A DNA stretch of 64,000 nt, taken from NCBI RefSeq assembly GCF_017562075.2, contig NC_054084.1, forward strand, positions 13,902,798 to 13,966,797. Direction: 5' to 3'. Below the pieces are notes generated by a model. It was given only the letters and a program-made list of their open reading frames with translations, was not told the DNA's origin and did not search any database. The position numbers and the translations under genes are program-made. This DNA comes from Anopheles merus. Lineage: Eukaryota; Arthropoda; Insecta; Diptera; Culicidae. This document shows, piece by piece, positions 1-14,350 of this stretch. How positions within the stretch are numbered: the stretch's first letter is position 1; every line of letters begins with the position of its first letter.

Positions 1-3000
1 ATTAGTCGATTACGGTACACAGTACACTCAGTGAGCAATTGGAGGGGTTTATTGCAATGTAAATGATTGTAGCTTGGGTATGGATAATTGAAATTCTGTA
101 GCTTTCATCACGAGAATGTAGATGCTACAATGTTACAGAAGGAAAATGTCAAATGTAAACTATGAGAAATTATTTTCCAACATATCCTTTGATAATTTAT
201 TCAGAAAGCTGAAATTTTTAACCTGTTGTAAGTGTATTCTGGAATCTTGTTGAATTATTAGACTTTATTAGAAACAAAAAAGAGAATTTTGATTGAGTGT
301 ATTTTTACTCAAGGTCTTTTAATAATCGCACTGCACTGTTAACTGTTTGACGTTGATCCATGTTATAGTAGTTTTTACTTGTCGATTGTTAGCGTTGTGC
401 TAAAATTGTTTGTGACAAAGAAATGATTTGAATCTTTAAAGCTTGATTTAAATTGTCTTTTCAATTTAGCCTTCTAGGTCGAATTATCCTCTTAGCTCCT
501 CCTCTTGATCGTTTTATTGTTTACATAATATATTTATACCTTTTCTTTCTTTCTCTCTTATGCATGGACCTTTCTTTCATTATTTTTCATGCCTTTATGC
601 TTATTCCAGTTATTATTCTCCGACTGCTACTGTTAGTTCTTTTCTTTTTATGTTTTTCTTCTCTTTCAATATTCCTTTTTATTTTTTTTATTTTTTCTGT
701 GTTGTCTTTTTTTCAATGTCAGCCTCGCATTCAGGCTGGCTAAGCTTTTAATACTTGTATTATTAGTTTATTTTCTAAGTATAATACACATTATTTGATA
801 GTTTTTGGTTTCACAAGTATACCTCAATACATAAACAAATTAAAAAAAAACTTTTAAGTAAAAACTCCAGAAACAAAATCACATGGTAAATCAACCAAAA
901 AAAAAACATTACATTATGTGTTTACTAATTGTAAATATAATACAAACAGAATACATTGTTTATAGTTATTTGTAAAAATGATAATATATGTTGAGAAAAA
1001 CAAAAACTCCTTTGATTGAATTTAACAATATCACTTTTCGAGGAGTCCATAATCGAGGGCGTAATCATGGATGGCAGTGATCAAATAACAAAAAATAGAT
1101 AAAACGAAAAAAGTGAAACTACATTCTAATATGAAAATGTAAAAAAACCCGATTCAGAATTCAATCTACAATTTTTCCACTATTACAGCATCCTACGAAA
1201 CCACGCATGCAGGCGCCCTTGTGTACTTGTGTGTGCATGTGTGTGAATGGGTGTGCGTAGCTGTAAAGTGGAACAGTCTATTGTATTAATCGCTTACCGT
1301 GCGGGACAACATCGGGGGACCATCATTGATCGGGGTGGTGGTTTTTGCTCCCCATTGTTATGCTGTCTTAATGGCACTTACACCGTTCGACCGTTCACGC
1401 GTTTGACACTTCAATTCCGATACGGATAGGGTCTCTGAATGTCTGATTGCTTACGGTCACCAGGCTTTCTCTAACGAATGCACTTTTTATGGCCTGCTGT
1501 CGAATGCACTCAATGCGCACACTGTTTCTCCCTTGTTTGGAGTTTTTTTTCTCTTTTTATGTTGGCCAATGATGCTGTTCATTCGATTTCTGGCGATTGG
1601 CGCAATTGGGCCGTCACTTTCAGCCAAAGGTGAAGTGTGCCCAATTTTTGATTCATTACCCATCTGACGTGCCGTTTGCACAACGGTCGTAGGATGATTG
1701 ATTTTTCTAGGGGGCAAGGTAGAGAGATTGCAGTACTGTTGGCAGCGAATGTACAAATAAAATGATTGTGCTATGGCATTTGAATGTTTATTTCGAATCG
1801 ATGAAAAATTGTACTAAATTGAATAAAATGTATGATATTATCAAGTAAATATAGAAATGTCCTTTGAAATAGGTTTAGTAAGATAATTAATCACGGAACA
1901 ATGAAAATAAATAAATTTCAGCCAAATCAAACATCACATCCCGTTCATATGAACTTTATGACTTCTCATTTTATGCTACCATGCGCACCGTAGCACTTCT
2001 GTCTGTGCATCGTACGGAATTGTTCACACAAACAAAAAAGCATTTCAAAATATCATTCCACCAAAATATGAGCCGTCTGTTTGGGTAATATACCTAGTTG
2101 AGCGTTTTTTGCTTGGGCTTGTCCATTATCGACAGTGCCTTTCCGTTGATACTGGTGTTTTGTATACGGCACTTATTCCTAGCTTGCTGCACGAATTTCG
2201 CGTGCAAATGGATGCTCCAATCACGAACAGAGGGAGCACGGTGAAAGGCAATTAAATTAAATCCACACGGAACTATGGTTATGGTAATTAAAGTTACGAA
2301 ATATTGGTATAGTATGGTAGATATGCTTTTTTTAATGAAATAAACCGCTGGACTACCTACACTTCGTGCCAACAGTCGGTAGCACTAACGAGAGGCACTT
2401 TTACACACCCTGTGCAGATGCAAGTACGTTTTATATAGCGTACGATCTGAATAACTGCTATGTATGCATACAATAAACTGTTATGGTCTGAAGTGTCAGC
2501 ATTTGAGAAGGAAAATATTCTATTGAATGCTGAATAAGGGCTGGATTAAGGCAGTCAATAAAATACTGTATGGTACAAAGTTATACTGAATTTTGTTCCA
2601 CAAACTTTGATTATAGTATGTTTTTTTTTCTTCATACCCTGTCTATTCTCTCCCATTCTTCATTCTTCCCCACTGACATGATTGTTGAATATCATTCGAT
2701 GCATATGTATGTTTAAATTACGATCAAAATTACGAAGCTTAATAATTCTTTTAAAAAATCATAAAGATAAACTAAGTCAGTTGTTTGTGCAATCAATTAT
2801 GCTCACGACAATGACCATATCTTACTAATGTATTGTTTGAATTCAGTTTTACCCGTCTTTAATTCACTCTGTGGTAACATTTTAAAATCAATTTGAGGTT
2901 GTTCAATTTACTTTTGTAGTACGTGAATGTTGACAAATACAACAATCACAATTAAACGAGTCAAACTAATGAAACTGTAATCCATAACGAATGTCAAAAA

Positions 3001-3200
3001 TACTCCCACTGAATACTCTCATGATTTTATGAATAAATTATGAGCAAACTGCATCTTAATAGCCATTCTAACTGCATTGCTTCTGCAAACATATTCAACC
3101 TGAGCAAATGATGCAGTACAACAGCCTGGAACAGGGTTTTTACGATTAATTAATGTTTTTCATTAGCACTTGTAATACCCTTCAGCTGATCTTGTTCCAT
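1..3200. other. Non-coding, mostly AT-rich DNA
   Basis: I see no credible gene. The first 1.2 kb is strongly AT-rich, with T-rich pyrimidine runs around 500-715 that create a low-complexity hydrophobic open frame; I do not treat that as a protein. A more GC-balanced patch lies at about 1200-1740 and begins with a short GT-rich run near 1225-1255. The rest is AT-rich again, with poly-A and poly-T runs and no recognisable repeat. Confidence 0.6.
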
Positions 3201-6018
3201 TTGCCTTTCATTTTCAATTTGCAAAGGACCGAGAAGGCTTCTGTGCCAAATTCCCTCTGAGCAGGATAAAGTTTCTAGCTATGATTTATTAATTGTAGAC
3301 CGTAAACCACTGTGACGCCGAACACCACAGAAAGATGCATTCCCGCTCGGCCAGCCAGCTCAAGGAGCAGCTTTCCAGCAAAACTTCTTAACCGGGAGCA
3401 CATCAACCGCACAGGAATGGGAATGGCGTTTCGGGAATGGCTCATGTGGACAGTACGTCGCACCGTACTCTGGTGTTCATTGTTTTTGGCTCCCGAGAGC
3501 AGAGTTTCCGGTAACTAATTTTCATCCCTTTGCCCAGCTACTGCACAATACCATTCTTACACGTGTTCGCCGGCTTGTCCGATGATTTCGCTCGAACGCT
3601 GTTCGCCCATTGAATGCGCTGCATGATGGGCGAGTAATCGGGCGGTTTTGTCCCAGCAGGGCAAGGGGATGCATAACTGCACCTAATCGTTGAACTCTAC
3701 CGGTGCTCACCGTCACGTGAGCGTTTGCAGATAATAAACGCTTTAATAAAATTTAAATACCAACCACCGTTCGTTCCGTTCCGGGTTTGGTAAATGGAAC
3801 GCTTCGGTGTTTGTGGCTCTTTAGTGTGGCAAAAAAGCGAGGGGAAAGCCCTTGAACTTTGCGCTGCCAAGAACATGGCCGTAAGAATGTAGTAAGTTTT
3901 AAGCACAAGATGTATTCATGTATTTTTTTTTTATCGAAAACAATAATTACTTGTTCGGGAAAGCTTCTTATTTTTTGAACGTCTTCCAAAGACGGAGGTT
4001 GTGCAGCATTTTGTTGCACGGTTTGACCTTTGGTGTTTTTTTTTTTTGGGTTTTTTGTGTGTGCAGTTTCTTTCGACTGCTTCAGTCGCTTGTAAAGTTT
4101 CAGTTCGCACGTAGAAACAGGAAGAAGTTTTGCTGAAATAAAGCAAAAAGTTGCCGTGATTATATAGGATTTGCATATTGTCGGGTATGAGGGTCATGAG
4201 TTTATAAATTGTTCATCGAAAAAAAAGCGGAAAACTTGCCTTTATTTTTCGGAATCGACAAGGGTGCGCCAAGTACCTGCTACTTAAACTTTTTAATACA
4301 CACACACACACCTAAAAAAGGCAACGGAGACGTCAGCGAAGTGAGACGCGAATTTTAATGGTGCTGCAAACATTGCAACGCCACGCAAACGCCGTGCAGA
4401 TGGTGCAGAAAAGCTTATAAGCTGCAAATTTACATGAAGTATAAGTTTTGCTTGAAGTCTAATTAAGAAACATTTAGGTAATTTTGATAGCAAGGGAACT
4501 TTGTCGCGCTTCTGTTGGGCGGTAGGGCGACTAAAGCTGGTCAGCGTTTTACTTTTTGCTTAGCAAATTAGCTTAAAACCTCTGTTATGCGCATTCGAAG
4601 TGCATGAAAGAGATGGTTAGCAAAGTTTTGCTAGAGTTTCCTGTTATAATGAAGTGTTGCTGACATGTTTCAAGTATGTATATTTTACAGAAATCTATGT
4701 CGTATGTAAATAGCATAAAAATGAATCAAATGTTGCATCATGTTGGATAATATCAGCAAGTATCTTCAAATACTTAAAGCAGTGCACAGTACCGTACAGT
4801 AATGGAAGTGCTTCTCACCAAATCCACTCAACACACTCCATCATAATTACGACGCCAAAGCGCTACAGGCGCTGCTTGAGACAACATAGATTCAACAGCC
4901 AATTTGACACACCACGACACTGACCAATTTGCTCCCCGACGTCCCAATTTCTTGCTTCCCAATTGGTAGGGGAAGGTTCCGAAGGTAGGTGATGAAGCGT
5001 CGTAAGTAGTTTCGGTGGGATGGTACATAAGCGTTCGCTCACATCCCCCCGGACCATCCATCTTTTATCGGTGAAGCGTATTTAGGAAATTGCGTATCGG
5101 TTGGCAAATATTTGCTCATCATCGATGTTTGCGCTGGCCGGCGACAGACCACTTGACGACGGTCGTCTGGAGTAGCGGGACGATTGGGACGGGACGAAAA
5201 CTCACACTGTTTGTCTAGTGACACTTCGCCTACGGTCCAGTGCCGGAAGTGGACTAGATTTCGTCTGGGTTAAGTGAAGTGCTGGCACCGGCTAAGTGGC
5301 AGCTGAAGCATCAACAGAAAAATGCACGCGCCGTCCCCCGAAAAATGTTTCGTTTCATGTTTCGCAAATGTCAACAGGAAGGCTGTTGCCGGTGGAAGTT
5401 GATGATGGTGGATAGTGGTATGTTGCAAGGAAAGCTCGACTGGAGAACATTGTGTACGGAATGTGTGTTCGTGGAATTGGCACAGTGAACGGGGCATCTT
5501 GAGACTTTTATGTCAGTGTGTTACTAGTGCAATTGAGGGAATTTTTAAATTTATATCACAATATTGTTCACTCTATCATTCGATTTGATTGATTATTTTT
5601 CAATAAAACGGTGCTGCATAAAAGTATGCATTTGTGTGATAGCTTAAATGGTATTATGCGTTTTGAAAACTCGTTATACGTTCATATTGATTATTTATAT
5701 TAAGTTTTCATTGAATATATAGGTAAACGTTAAGAATTTTTGCTTTAATCATAAATCAATTATATTATTCTGTAGTCTTCGTTAAACTTCTTCTTTATGT
5801 TGGAAAGTCATGTTTGAACTTATTAGAGTTCATTTAGTTTTATTTTGAAGCACCCATTAAAATCTAAATATTTCGATGATGGCCTGGCATGAGAACCTCA
5901 ACTCATGTTAGTAATTGAAAACTTGAACAAATAATGACCCATACTACTTTTTTCATGCGGCAAATCTCAAGTAGCCTAAACTGTCACAGTTGTGCACTGC
6001 AATATAAATTTTTAAATT
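3201..6018. other. GC-balanced islands with short AT-rich spacers, no gene
   Basis: Islands at about 3200-4500 and 4830-5510 contain short open frames on both strands, overlapping each other and without any recognisable domain, so I call none of them coding. A (CA)7 run lies at 4298-4311. From 5520 the sequence becomes AT-rich up to the first SINE. The islands could be conserved regulatory DNA, but nothing in a single sequence proves this. Confidence 0.5.
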
Positions 6019-6026
6019 TGAATTTA

Positions 6027-6231
6027 CCTTCTTCTTATTCTTATTTGACTTAACAACCGTTGTTGGTAAAGGCCTGCCTGTACAACTTGTGGGGTTGGCT
6101 TTCGGTGACTTATGGATTGTCCTAGGACTGTCAGTCCTACGTATGGCGGCACGGTCCATTTGGGGCTTGAAACCATGACGGACATGTTGTTAAGTTGTAA
6201 GAGTTGACGACCGTACCACGAGACCGGATTA
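6027..6231 (-). mobile_element. tRNA-derived SINE, SINE200/SINEX-like, copy 1
   Basis: Read on the minus strand, this begins with a tRNA-like RNA polymerase III promoter: an A-box-like stretch (TGGTACGGTCGTCAACTC) followed by a B-box-like GGTTTCAAGCCC. A body then carries the short palindromic core TAGGACTGACAGTCCTA, and the element ends in an A-rich AAG/AAT tail at the low-coordinate end. It is flanked by an 8-bp direct repeat TGAATTTA (6019-6026 and 6232-6239), as expected from target-primed reverse transcription. SINEs encode no protein and depend on a LINE for mobility. Assignment to the Anopheles SINE200/SINEX group rests on remembered sequence features. Confidence 0.82.
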
Positions 6232-6300
6232 TGAATTTAACTAGTCAATACAAAAAATTCCTTAAACAATGGGAATAGCTTAATTATCTGTTAAACTTGT

Positions 6301-6470
6301 CTTCTTATATTCTTCTATTTGGTGTAACGTCCTACGCGGACATGTCGGATTGTACAAGCTTCCAAGACATTCAGTACCACACAGCCAGTTAGTCAATCCT
6401 TGCTAAGGGGGAACGGTTCATTCCAGGCTTGAACCTCTTACGGGCATGTTATAGCGTTTTCCTGGTCAGT
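6301..6470 (-). mobile_element. tRNA-derived SINE, copy 2 (diverged subfamily)
   Basis: On the minus strand a B-box-like GGTTCAAGCCTGG is followed by a body that differs from copy 1, with the segments AGCAAGGATTGACTAAC and GTCCGCGTAGGACGTTAC, and then an AGAAG-rich tail at the 6301 end. The tRNA-like head beyond about 6450 is too eroded to place the 5' end exactly, and I see no clean target-site duplication. It lies 70 bp from copy 1 in the same orientation, and the two bodies differ enough to suggest separate subfamilies and separate insertions. Confidence 0.7.
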
Positions 6471-8900
6471 TTCGATTGTACACGTTGTTATTCATTGTAT
6501 GAAACATATTTATCCACATGAATCTGATATTTCATTTCCATCATCATAATTTTTAATTTCTTCATCATCATTTTCAACACGTCTCGAGCTAGATTGAGTT
6601 TGACAGTTCTTTGTGATGTGTTGGAAATAATTTGTGAAATCGTTTCATTATGAAACAAATACCTCGTTTGACAGCTGTTGAAACACATCTTGGCACGATA
6701 ATTATGTGCACATTCGAATTTGACTTGGAAAACCCTGTATTGAGTACCATGGCACCGCTCCGAACTTGTTAAACTTGTTTAAATTACTTAACTATGCTTG
6801 CTTGAATAACTCTCTGTTTTTTATTTGTAAGGTCCTCAATTTCTTAGATAACACAATAAATATTCCAATTTATTTAATTTTATATAAATTCTCATGTTTA
6901 AAAGAAGTTAAAATTACTATTGCTAACTGTTTCAATTGATAGCATTTCCCCATACTATCCGTTTTCGGCAAAACTTTTCAGCTACAATCATTGCACTCCT
7001 GCTTTCGTCTGCTAAGCTTGCCTTTCCAGCTCGACGAAAACAATACAATAAATTGATTAATCGGATCTCATTATAGCATGTGACAAGCGCAATCTCCAAG
7101 GTCCGCCATTGTCCGTGTCCGTAAGACAGTCTCGGAGGGATAATCATAATAAAGCCGTCCCAAGCTCTCAAACTCGGTCCTTCCAAACGGGCTCCCACGT
7201 CCAGCCCCGGCCATGGAGGAGAGCACACAATCACACAAAGTGTAAAATGACAGCAAAGGGCTCTTAGGGGCCGATTTAGTTTCATCGAGCCTGGACGAAA
7301 GGCATTTCGGCGCGACAGCAAATTGGAATGTCCGTGTTTCAGCTGCTGGCGGTACGGTGCTCGCCCGACAAACCGACAAACCGTTCCTTTGCGACAAAGT
7401 TTACAGCCCCAGTTTTAATGGAAAAAGACAGAGCCGGGCACCGATGTTTTTGGAGCCACTGTGAGGAAGCAATTTGGTGCCTTTTCGTTTTCGTACATCC
7501 GGCCTGTCATAATCGGGCGCAATTTAGCCTCGGATTTCATTTCCTCATTGCCCAGCCGCAATGGTGGGTTCGTATGACGGTAAGAGTCGTGTTTTGGGCG
7601 TTGTTTCGAGTTCCTGCTCCTGGTTAGTGTTAGCGTGGCGCAGGCTACAAGCTACACCACTGGCCGTGACGACAAACAGGCTAAACATGATTTAGCAGCG
7701 TCTTGGCTGTTGGCTAACGGGCGTAAGCGTAAGTGAAACACAAACTGATTTGCCCAACCCCAGCCGCTAGCTGCACGTTCTGCGCTGTGAGCTGACCATT
7801 CCGGTTGATTATCGCCCGCGAGGCTAACGCAAAATGACATTTTTGTTTTGCAACCTCCGCGCTCCGGTCTCGAGCAGTGAGAAAATGGCAAGATTTGATA
7901 TTATTTCTGTAATCTCCCCGCTCTGGTAATCAGATTGTGGTTCTGGGCAATCACGTGAAGTGTTGGCCGGTGCCCGCCCGGCTTGGGGCCGTTACCGAAT
8001 GACTTTGTGTTGATCGCATTGTTCAACACGGTTAAATAAGACATCTTAAAGCGAAAATTGCTTCTTGATTGTTCTTTCCCTCTACCCCCGCCGGGGTATG
8101 ACCTCAGTGTATTTACTTTTATTTTCACACCATCTAGGACGCACTGTGTTGTTTGTGTGAGATGTGCGCTATAAATTAACCCGGCTATTAGCCTCCCCGT
8201 GCCCCTTGCACAACAAGCTTACGCTCAATTGCCTTCGCCTAGGCAGCCCTTTCCTGGGCTAGCTGAGTGTGTGTGTATTGTATGCAAAATTTATGCGCTT
8301 CGGAATATGTTGTACGGCAATCGTTACAAATCGCTTCACACGCAGACATCTGGGTAAATAATTGATGGTGTCCTGCTTGCCATTGTTGCCAATTGTGCCA
8401 GTGCCGAGTCCAAGCAAAACCGGTCACATTATCGGCTAATCCTTACACGGTTTCCCGAGCCAGAGGTTCCGGTACGGTTAGTGGAACAAGCGTTCCGGGT
8501 GTACGTGGGTATGTGTGTGTGTGGTGTCCTTCCAAGTGTATGTTAACCTTGTTTCAAGTGCCGTTCATGTTCTCATTTATTTTTCAGATCACAGACATCC
8601 ACTCCAAAGGGAGGGTGCGGGTTTAGATGGTTGAGGGAACGAAAGAAGCTGTAGGAAAGACGACAGTTAAACCATCTAACACATACACACACACACTCTG
8701 TTGAGTTGGTCTGGTAGCGTGTGGAACTGCGTGTGCAATGGTGAACCTACCAGCAACTGGACGGACGTATGTTTTGAAGGTTTTGTAGGTCTCTGTGTGT
8801 ACGTGTGGTTGAGGTCGAGACGGATTAGTGTAAACGATCGTTTTGCATAAATGAAATTGAACCTCTGTGCGTGAAATTCCCGATGGCATCGATGTCTTAT
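6471..8900. other. AT-rich spacer then GC-balanced island, no gene
   Basis: The spacer to about 6930 is AT-rich and featureless. The island at 6930-8900 holds many overlapping short open frames on both strands but no domain I recognise. An (AC)6 run lies at 8685-8696 and a GT-rich run near 8510-8523. Confidence 0.5.
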
Positions 8901-11900
8901 TAAACTATTTTCGTTTGAAACAGGAGGAAAACTTGTTGTGAGTAATAGTGTTTTCTGGTCAAATGCGATGCTCTTACTAATGAGTAAATCCTGCAATATA
9001 TCACCATGATAAATGAGCATTGTAGTGCCGAATTTTCAGAGATAGTCCTTACGAACAAAGAGAAGTGGTTCTTTTTGGCCTAAAAGAAGTTCTTGGTTGA
9101 ATACATGAAGAATGTATCGTGATTTTGCGTAGAAACCCGGTTCAATGATTCCAATAACTCATGAATCATTTACCTTTACGTTTATGACCTTTACATTACT
9201 GGTTACATTAGTAAAAAACAACCTTATTTGAATATTAATTTTCTCCAGTTTTTTGAATAATCTTGAAAAGAGATAATTTGCATCTACGTATCATAAATAA
9301 AACATAGCGTACCTGTAGAAAACAGGTTAAATTAGGTATTGCACATGTTTTTTTTTAAAGAATATATGCTTTGTAGACAATTATCTGTACCAAACCATTG
9401 GATTCCATTTACAAGATCTGTTTTAAGGAAAATCAAATAGATTCTGGAAGTTTGCAAAAGGTAATTAAATGGTTTTTCAGTACAGCTTTATCAGTTGTGC
9501 ATATCAATGCCCTAGTCTTGCTTAGTAGTCATAGTAAATATTTGCAATACAGTAGCTCTACTTCACTAGTATTCTAAACAATTCGTTGACCAATAAGCTA
9601 GCTCCGTTACATACTTTTTGGATGGATCACTTAAGCCGTTCCCGTGGCAAAAACTGTGCGATACAAAAAGTCATAGGTAGTCAAGTCATGTTATCACAGT
9701 GATTGCTGGTAAGCTTAGACACAATTCAGTTGTGGCGCCAAACTAATAGAAATTTTAATGTAGTTATTCATTGACTAAAGCTGAATAATTATGCAACAAT
9801 TCTGTGATGATATCTACCTCGTAATGTTAATCATAGCAATGAGTTGTCAAAGACGGATTGAATAATTTACAAGGAAGCGCCAGATTACGCTGTTGAGACA
9901 GATAAAGAAAATATAAATCCCCAATGGTGAAACACTAACCAAAAACTCCCAAAAATAGATCCATTTGGGACACAGTTTAGCAGCGGTCGCTAAATAGGGT
10001 CAGGCGGGGGCAAGATTGATCAGATGGTCAAGAATAGGTGCCATAGGGACAGTTAGTTGCAAACTGAATTCGAAAGAAGCAAGACTAATTTTTGAACTGA
10101 TCGGCGATAATATCATAACACGAAAGACAGTTGCGAGAATGTCTATAAAACGACTCAAATAACTAATAGATAGCTGCACGCATAGCGACAAACTATTTGC
10201 GTTTCACTTCGATTGTTAAGGTTAATTTATTTTTAAATGCAATGTTCTGATTTCCAAGAGATTTCTCTTAACAAGAATCTTTGTATTAATTTCATCTGCC
10301 TCCTAGTGGCATACGGGCAGTTGTTACACAATGTATTATTCAACATTTTATAGAAATGATATGTCATGATTTGTCCAAAATTTAATAGAAATTAATATAT
10401 TGTTTAAGAAGAAATGAACATTGTGGTGAAGTATATATTAGTGATTGTGTTTTGTTAGTGAAAACGTTGAATAATATATAAAACATGATACAAAATGTAA
10501 AGGATTATTAAAAAATAATCTGATACAATTGCATACAATTCTTGTAATATAAAAATAGGACAAATATCATCCATAAAAATGCTATTTAGTAAAAAATTCC
10601 TTCAAACCTGTTGGAACTGTAGTAGTAACAACACTTTGAACGAATACCAACAATTTAAATGCCTTTTTCTGACTGTTGCTCCCTTTGCCCGCAATATCCC
10701 AGACAAGCGTTACAAACTAACACTGCTTGCTGTATCCTATCCATGATCGGACTGTTTGCCCTGTGGCCAAAAATTCTAATAACTGTCCACCGACAGTCAT
10801 TCCGGAAAACCACAACCATCATAAGCGAACAGATCTACAGACCCGCAGGCAATGGCGGTCGAGCAGTGCTACCTGCTTTCCGCTCTTGTTCCTTGCACTG
10901 TGCTAACAAACCTCTTTCTTTCTCATTCTAACACACACCCATATGCTTCCCGTCACGTAAGAACATTGAAGCGCTACATCATCAACGTCACATGGTGTGT
11001 GCAGCAAAGTGCAACTGCATCGCTAACTGCAAGCTCGTCCGCGCGCGCCAACTGAAAAACTGTGCCCTGTGCACGCGTGCACTACACTGTCGCGTTTTTT
11101 CGCCATTTATTTGAATGTGGAGCCGAGGTTGGCGGTTAGCCGGCGGGATGCAGATGGCCGTTTTATGCGGTGACAATGTGCGCGTGAATGTGAAAATGCT
11201 GGCGGGCGTGTGTTTGCTGCGATTGGGCCCGTGCGACGGTCCTTTTGGGGTATGGTTTTCATCCACATCCCACACCCTCAAAATGGGCCACTAACGCCAA
11301 CACGTGGTTTTATCAGCGATGGGAAAAATCTACTACCCGTAAGAGCTAGTACAAATAGAGGTTCGAAATGAAGGCTAGTGAGAGAAAGAGAGAGAGGGTT
11401 TTCCTCCTATTCTGCCTTCTCCAAATAGCCCGGTGCTGTATTTGGTGCGAAAAAGTGTGAGCGTGTGCGTGGTTTTTTGCCCAAGAGAGTGTGTGTGTGT
11501 GAGAGTTGTCAAAAAATCATTCTCGGTGGTTTAGTTGAGAAAACATCCTGCTTTTGTACGGATACAATCCGGCAAAATGTTTGGCTGGTGCGAGCCGTAC
11601 GAACTATGGCATCGATGCGTGAACAAAATTCCGTCTGGTTTGTACTGCACTAGAGCATGTAGGATTGAAATATAGTGCGTACAGGAAGATGCAAACTACT
11701 CGCGGCCGGATGTACAAAGCTTTTAGAATGCGTTTGTAAACGTTTTTTTTATTAGAAATGATTTTTTAGAAATATTTTAATGAATATTGGATATGCTTAA
11801 TATTTGAATTGTAACATTTTGGACGTGTTTGTCATCCTTTTAATACAAATTAAGGAAAATATATTTGTTTTTTAGTTCTCTGGTTTAATCATTAAAAAGA

Positions 11901-14350
11901 TAAAAAAGGTGGTGGACGAAGTTTGAAATTTCTTTCTATATTGCACAGTTATTTATTATACAGTATGTTTTAAATCAGTAATTGAAATTAAAATCCCTGT
12001 TTGTAAATTAAGATAAAAGTTGCAATACTATGAGCTTTTAACACAATATGCGTTAATGTTGTAGTGCTAAAATATTTGAAATTTGCATTTTTTCACATCC
12101 TGCGACGAGATGAGTCTTGAAAAATGATTGTTTATTTCTTTGTTTTTGATGAACCTACTTTCTGCATAACTTTTGGGTTTACAATAGTTCAAAAATCGAA
12201 ACGCTCAATCAAGGACGACGCCTATTACATTTTTTTAATATTAATATATTCATACGTCTGAAATTGCTTCATCTTATTGAATTCCTTTTTAGTAATTAAA
12301 TTAGGTATTCAATATAGTATTCATATAACTTCACTGAAGTTTTGGAAAAGACTGTATTGTGAATGCCATTTTAAATTTTATATATGTAACGGTTTAGGTG
12401 TAGCAAGTTCCTAAAAAGGATATAGAAATTAAACTAAAATAAATGAATGCTATATTTGTTCCCATTTATGGTTCTACTTTATGGTAGTACTTCATTCAAT
12501 TTAATCATGTGCCAAAATGTTAAGACTTGAAAAAAGTATTTTCTAATTTTTAACAAAAATAAGGATTAATTTTTACATTTCTCCACAAAATGTGCCAACA
12601 TGTAAATGTATTTCACTTCATTGCTTCCCCTTTAAAGCTGGCTGGTTTTTATCTTTTAATTTAATTTGCAAATCGCAAATAAACCACTCCATGGCCACTG
12701 TTTTGATCCGTGCCACACCTGGTCCGGTTGTGACACTGTGCCTTTTTCCGTGGCTGTATCATCCCAGCGTCACCAGCGTCAGTAGTGAGTGCTCATAAAA
12801 AAAAACAGGGGGAGAAACAAGCACCGTTTGATATTCAGCCACATCCGGTTTGGCTCCGGTGCAAACCGCCCTGGAAAGGGGCCGAAAGGGGACAGGATGG
12901 TTGTTCGTTTGCTTATCAGTTAGGTTTTCCGCAAATACCCAAGCGCACAATCCCGGCCCGGTTCCGGTACGGGGTGGCGGGCAGGAGCAACGGCGAACGA
13001 TTAAAAGAGTGCGACACAACCGTTCGAGATCGAAGATATGGCAAATTCTTCCAATGATGGAAGGTAAACAATAGACCCTGGCGTCCTGACTGCAACGCCT
13101 CCTCCCCATCATCTGACCGGCTGAAGGGAGGGAAGTGTCTGGCGGCAATTGAAGGATCCTCCGGGCACTTTGGAGTGTGCAGGTTCGCTCCGTACGGTCC
13201 CAAACACTGACGATATGTTTGTCCACAGTATCGTCCGTCCTGTTCGTCCTGTTACTCATCTCACTCCCTTGCACACATACACAGGGCACACGCTTTTTTC
13301 GTTCAACCCGCAGGGATTAGAGTTTTTTTTTGTTATTGTTGCAAGTGCTTGCTTTGCTACAGTTTTTGTTGCCCGAAAGTGCGCTTGTACCCTTCGGGCT
13401 AAGCCAAACACTCACTCACACAAAAAGCGCTTTTTCGCAAACAGTTTATCTTTGCTCTGGTGTGTGAATGTGTGTGGATCTCCTCCTCATCCTCATCACG
13501 ACACCAAAGCGCAGGGATGATAGTCTCTTGGTAGGAGAAGGAGGTATGACTGCTGGGGTTGGTTACAGTGTCCGGAACCCGGAACGCCCTCAAATGCAAC
13601 CGATGCGATGTGAAACAATGCGATAAAAATTAACCCTCCAACAAAGTGGGGTTATGGTCGGCATTGGGATGCATTTGGTGGAGAGGGGGGAAGGGGTGTC
13701 TTTGTTCTTTGTTTCAGTTGGAATTTAGAATTCTATAGCACCTCCCCATACACGTCCACCACGCTTACGCAGTTTGCGCTTCCGGGTGTGTGACGCTCCG
13801 CTGGATGCGTTATTCTTCCCTGGTCTTATCTGTTGCGGACCATGCAAGTGGTTTCTTGTGATAGATTTTCTCGCAAACCGGTTGAATGCGGCAAAATTGG
13901 CTGGAAGGAAGCAAAAACGACAGCGAGGAAAGAAAAACACTCACAACCCACCGGGACACGTCCACTTGTGAGCGCTTGTCGGGTCGGGGCTATCACTCCC
14001 ATAAAGACATTAATTAGGACATGGGCATCCCGTTGGACCCGGGATTAGTGTTTGTTTGCCTTGCCGTCCGCTAGGGGGTGATCGTGCGCGTGTAATGTAA
14101 TTATGGTTCGGTTCCTTGTGGGTGGATAAAACATTGGCTGAGGCGACTTGGTGTGGTCCCGTGAGTGGAGCGGAACTCTAGGACGCGCGTTTGGGTGTTG
14201 CTGATGCGATATGGAGTGTGGTTTTTTGGGACAAGAAGGTGGCACACTTCAGTCAAGCTCATTAATAATACCATATTGTTTGCACCACTGTTGCAGTTGC
14301 TGGGGTCAAATTTTGTGTGTTGTGGTTACGATTCGAGATTAATCTTTCCT
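8901..14350. other. AT-rich DNA with GC-balanced islands, no gene
   Basis: AT-rich from 8900 to 10640 and from 11700 to 12590, with GC-balanced islands at about 10640-11700 and 12590-14350. The longest open frame here, on the minus strand at 12759-13289 (176 codons), overlaps long open frames on the plus strand and has no domain signature, so I leave it uncalled. A short purine run (GA-rich) lies near 11370-11397. No repeats were recognised. Confidence 0.5.

Noticed and set aside
453..743. 96-codon hydrophobic ORF
   Set aside because: It is the translation of a T-rich low-complexity run and a second frame is open at the same place.
9144..9170. 8-bp inverted repeat AATGATTC/GAATCATT
   Set aside because: Stems of this length are expected several times by chance in AT-rich DNA.
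12759..13289. 176-codon minus-strand ORF
   Set aside because: Plus-strand frames overlap it throughout the GC-balanced island and it has no domain, signal peptide or splice pattern I can support.
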